Assembly (NCBI GenBank): GCA_016869695.1
Contig: VGDN01000054.1
Span: forward strand, 1 to 7,485
DNA length: 7,485 nt
Direction of reading: 5' to 3'
Source of the DNA: Alphaproteobacteria bacterium
Lineage (GTDB): Bacteria > Pseudomonadota > Alphaproteobacteria > Rickettsiales > UBA1997
Part shown: positions 6,061-7,485 of the stretch, one piece after another
Numbering within the stretch: the stretch's first letter is position 1
Layout of the letters: the number at the start of each line of letters is the position of its first letter
The notes under the pieces: generated by a model
Told to the model about the DNA's origin: nothing
The model's database searches: none
What the model saw: only the letters and a program-made list of their open reading frames with translations
Made by a program: the position numbers and the translations under genes

Positions 6061-7157
6061 CAAAGGACAATGTTATTCACTCCGTCCATATCCATCACCT
6101 CAAAGCCATATCTTCGTGCTTTTTCGTAGTAGCGAATTTCCTTCAGCAGTTGCAGCTTTTGTTTAGTTGGCACCACAACAATGGTAATGATTTTTTCGAA
6201 CTTAACTCTGGTGGCTGTCATCGCTTTCAAAATCGATTCGTGATATTTTGGATTGCTCAGATAGGCGAAATATTTGTCGAGTTTTTGTTTGAGATGATTC
6301 TCGGCCGCAAACTTGTCCTGAGTGCATAGCTGCTCAAACTCAGCCAAGTAGTTACAGGCTTTAAAATCGATGATGTTGAGCACTTCATTTCCCACAAAAG
6401 CCACTTCGCACAAAAGCAGCTTGGCTTTCTGCTCATCAAAATTTGCCGGTAAAAAATAATCCTTATTCGCCAAATGACCGCTGGCTTTCATGGTCTCAAC
6501 CAACTCTGGTACTAGCTTCTTAGCCAAATCATCAACGTGGATATTAAGGTTAAGCTCGTAAGCAGCTTCTGGTTTAGGAGTTGTTTCAACCTCTTGTGGC
6601 TTGGGCGGATTAGCTAGAGTGGCCTTAAAATTATCAAAGAAATCAGTCACCGATTTCGAAACTCGCCCCACAAGATTCCGCGTGGTATCCACCTCTTGCT
6701 TGTAGCTGTCATTCAACTTGCGGTAGAGTTCGTTACCAACCTTGATGATCGCATCTTTTGAGTCCTGCATCACTGCATCTTGCATACGCGTCCAATCTTC
6801 CATGCGATGCTCGAGATCCTGCACTTTCTGCAGAGTCATCTCAACTTGCTTCTCGGCATTTAGGCGAAGCTTTACCTCATTCTCCTTTTCCTTACGAAGC
6901 TCATCAATCTCGGTTAACAGCGACTGAATCTTTTGTGAATCAAGCATGGTTCCTTGCACCAGCCTATCATCGGCAACCCGCAGTGAATCTGACTGCTCAT
7001 CAAATTTACGACGCAAGGTTTTAATCTCGCTAGTCAAAGAAACGCGCACATGCGAATAACGGAGATACAGCAAAATCACCATCACCGCCAGACCAATATT
7101 GCTTAGGATGATATAGTACATGTTTGGAAGAGTATTTGAAGGAGTGAGGGATTTCAT
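6060..7157 (-). CDS. Membrane-anchored coiled-coil protein of unknown function, possibly RmuC/PD-(D/E)XK-like at the C-terminus
   Basis: I do not recognise this 365-residue protein with certainty. It has one N-terminal transmembrane helix (about 14-32), a long charged heptad-rich coiled coil (about 40-165), a Pro/Glu-rich linker (about 182-200) and a globular C-terminal domain (about 203-365). That domain contains LLLCEVAFVGNEVLNIIDFKA (248-267, key residues Glu251, Asp264 and Lys266), with a D-x-K on a hydrophobic strand as in PD-(D/E)XK nucleases. A later strand, ITIVVVPTKQK (324-334), is followed by a helix and GFEVMDMDGV (351-360). RmuC proteins have the same order: helix, coiled coil, VDAK strand, then an F-x-P strand and a terminal hydrophobic strand. 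Direct sequence resemblance is slight, so this is inference. The start lies 4 bases after the panC stop and the stop overlaps the protease start, suggesting an operon. ATG at 7121 is a less likely start. Confidence 0.8.
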   Translation of the reverse strand: MKSLTPSNTLPNMYYIILSNIGLAVMVILLYLRYSHVRVSLTSEIKTLRRKFDEQSDSLRVADDRLVQGTMLDSQKIQSLLTEIDELRKEKENEVKLRLNAEKQVEMTLQKVQDLEHRMEDWTRMQDAVMQDSKDAIIKVGNELYRKLNDSYKQEVDTTRNLVGRVSKSVTDFFDNFKATLANPPKPQEVETTPKPEAAYELNLNIHVDDLAKKLVPELVETMKASGHLANKDYFLPANFDEQKAKLLLCEVAFVGNEVLNIIDFKACNYLAEFEQLCTQDKFAAENHLKQKLDKYFAYLSNPKYHESILKAMTATRVKFEKIITIVVVPTKQKLQLLKEIRYYEKARRYGFEVMDMDGVNNIVL

Positions 7158-7161
7158 GGGC

Positions 7162-7485
7162 TTAGATCACCAAATTGTCAATCAATCTCACACCCTCGAT
7201 ATGCGCCGCAACAAAAATGCGTGCAGGATTTTGCGCAGGAAAATTCGTGACTAATTCCAAATTCTTTTCGTCACGAATTTCAAGATAATCGATTTTCTCA
7301 AAGCCGACTTTAAGTAGCTCATCTACTTTCCTGGACAGAATTTTTGGATCACATTTTATTTCCGACAAAATTCTAAACAGCGCTGCAGCCTTGATTTTTG
7401 TGGCTTCTGACAATCTATGATTTCTTGATGACATCGCTAATCCACTTTCTTCGCGCAGAGTTGGGTGAGCAAAAATCTCGACAGG
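7162..7485 (-). CDS. panC: Pantothenate synthetase, C-terminal part (partial)
   Basis: The frame is open from the window edge (7485) to TAA at 7162-7164 and gives the last 107 residues. It contains HPTLREESGLAMSSRNHRLS, the conserved PanC segment around the MSSRN motif (the KMSKS-like loop that closes over ATP). It then has KIDYLEIRDEKNLE and ends in ARIFVAAHIEGVRLIDNLVI, matching the usual C-terminus with its RLIDN block. PanC condenses pantoate with beta-alanine using ATP, the last step of pantothenate synthesis for coenzyme A. The N-terminal HIGH-containing part lies beyond the window. The ATG at 7434 is the Met of MSSRN and not a real start. The gene is followed after 4 bases by the coiled-coil gene, with which it is probably co-transcribed, although no functional link is apparent. 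The end matches the normal family end, with no truncation visible. Confidence 0.95.
   Translation of the reverse strand, partial: PVEIFAHPTLREESGLAMSSRNHRLSEATKIKAAALFRILSEIKCDPKILSRKVDELLKVGFEKIDYLEIRDEKNLELVTNFPAQNPARIFVAAHIEGVRLIDNLVI

Noticed and set aside
7162..7434. A 90-residue stand-alone protein starting at the ATG at 7434.
   Set aside because: This Met belongs to the internal MSSRN motif of PanC, and the frame continues open upstream to the window edge with conserved PanC residues.

Overview
The window most likely comes from an alphaproteobacterium, possibly a Rickettsiales-like or other small-genome lineage; this is inference. The clues are a release factor 1 with a PET anticodon-recognition motif and alphaproteobacterial-looking sequence around it, a membrane-anchored retropepsin-like aspartic protease of a type common in that class, and a CopA/CopB copper system. 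Base composition is moderate and slightly AT-leaning. Most starts lack a clear Shine-Dalgarno sequence. Genes are tightly packed, and no gene-free stretch exceeds about 70 bases.

Plus strand, 1-5432: the 3' end of a RimB-like ATP-dependent zinc protease (PF05618 type) overlaps rimK (ribosomal protein S6 glutamate ligase family) through ATGA. rimK overlaps an EamA/DMT-type ten-helix transporter by 8 bases. A 69-base spacer made largely of GATTTTN-like heptads and their inverse complement separates this group from prfA (release factor 1). prfA overlaps by 8 bases a large gene for one polypeptide that joins a complete CopA-type multicopper oxidase to a CopB-type outer-membrane barrel.

Minus strand, 7485-5437: the 3' part of panC (pantothenate synthetase), then an unrecognised membrane-anchored coiled-coil protein with a possible RmuC/PD-(D/E)XK-like C-terminal domain, then a membrane-anchored retropepsin-like protease. 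The genes are 4 bases apart or overlapping and probably form one operon. The two operons converge with a 4-base gap, and a long imperfect hairpin covers both stop codons.

The parts most worth a second look are the CopA-CopB fusion, a 60-base hairpin-rich in-frame insertion in its oxidase part that resembles a Rickettsia-type palindromic element, the heptad spacer before prfA, and the unrecognised coiled-coil gene. No tRNA, rRNA, CRISPR array or transposase is visible. I see no convincing evidence for a wholly new multi-gene system.
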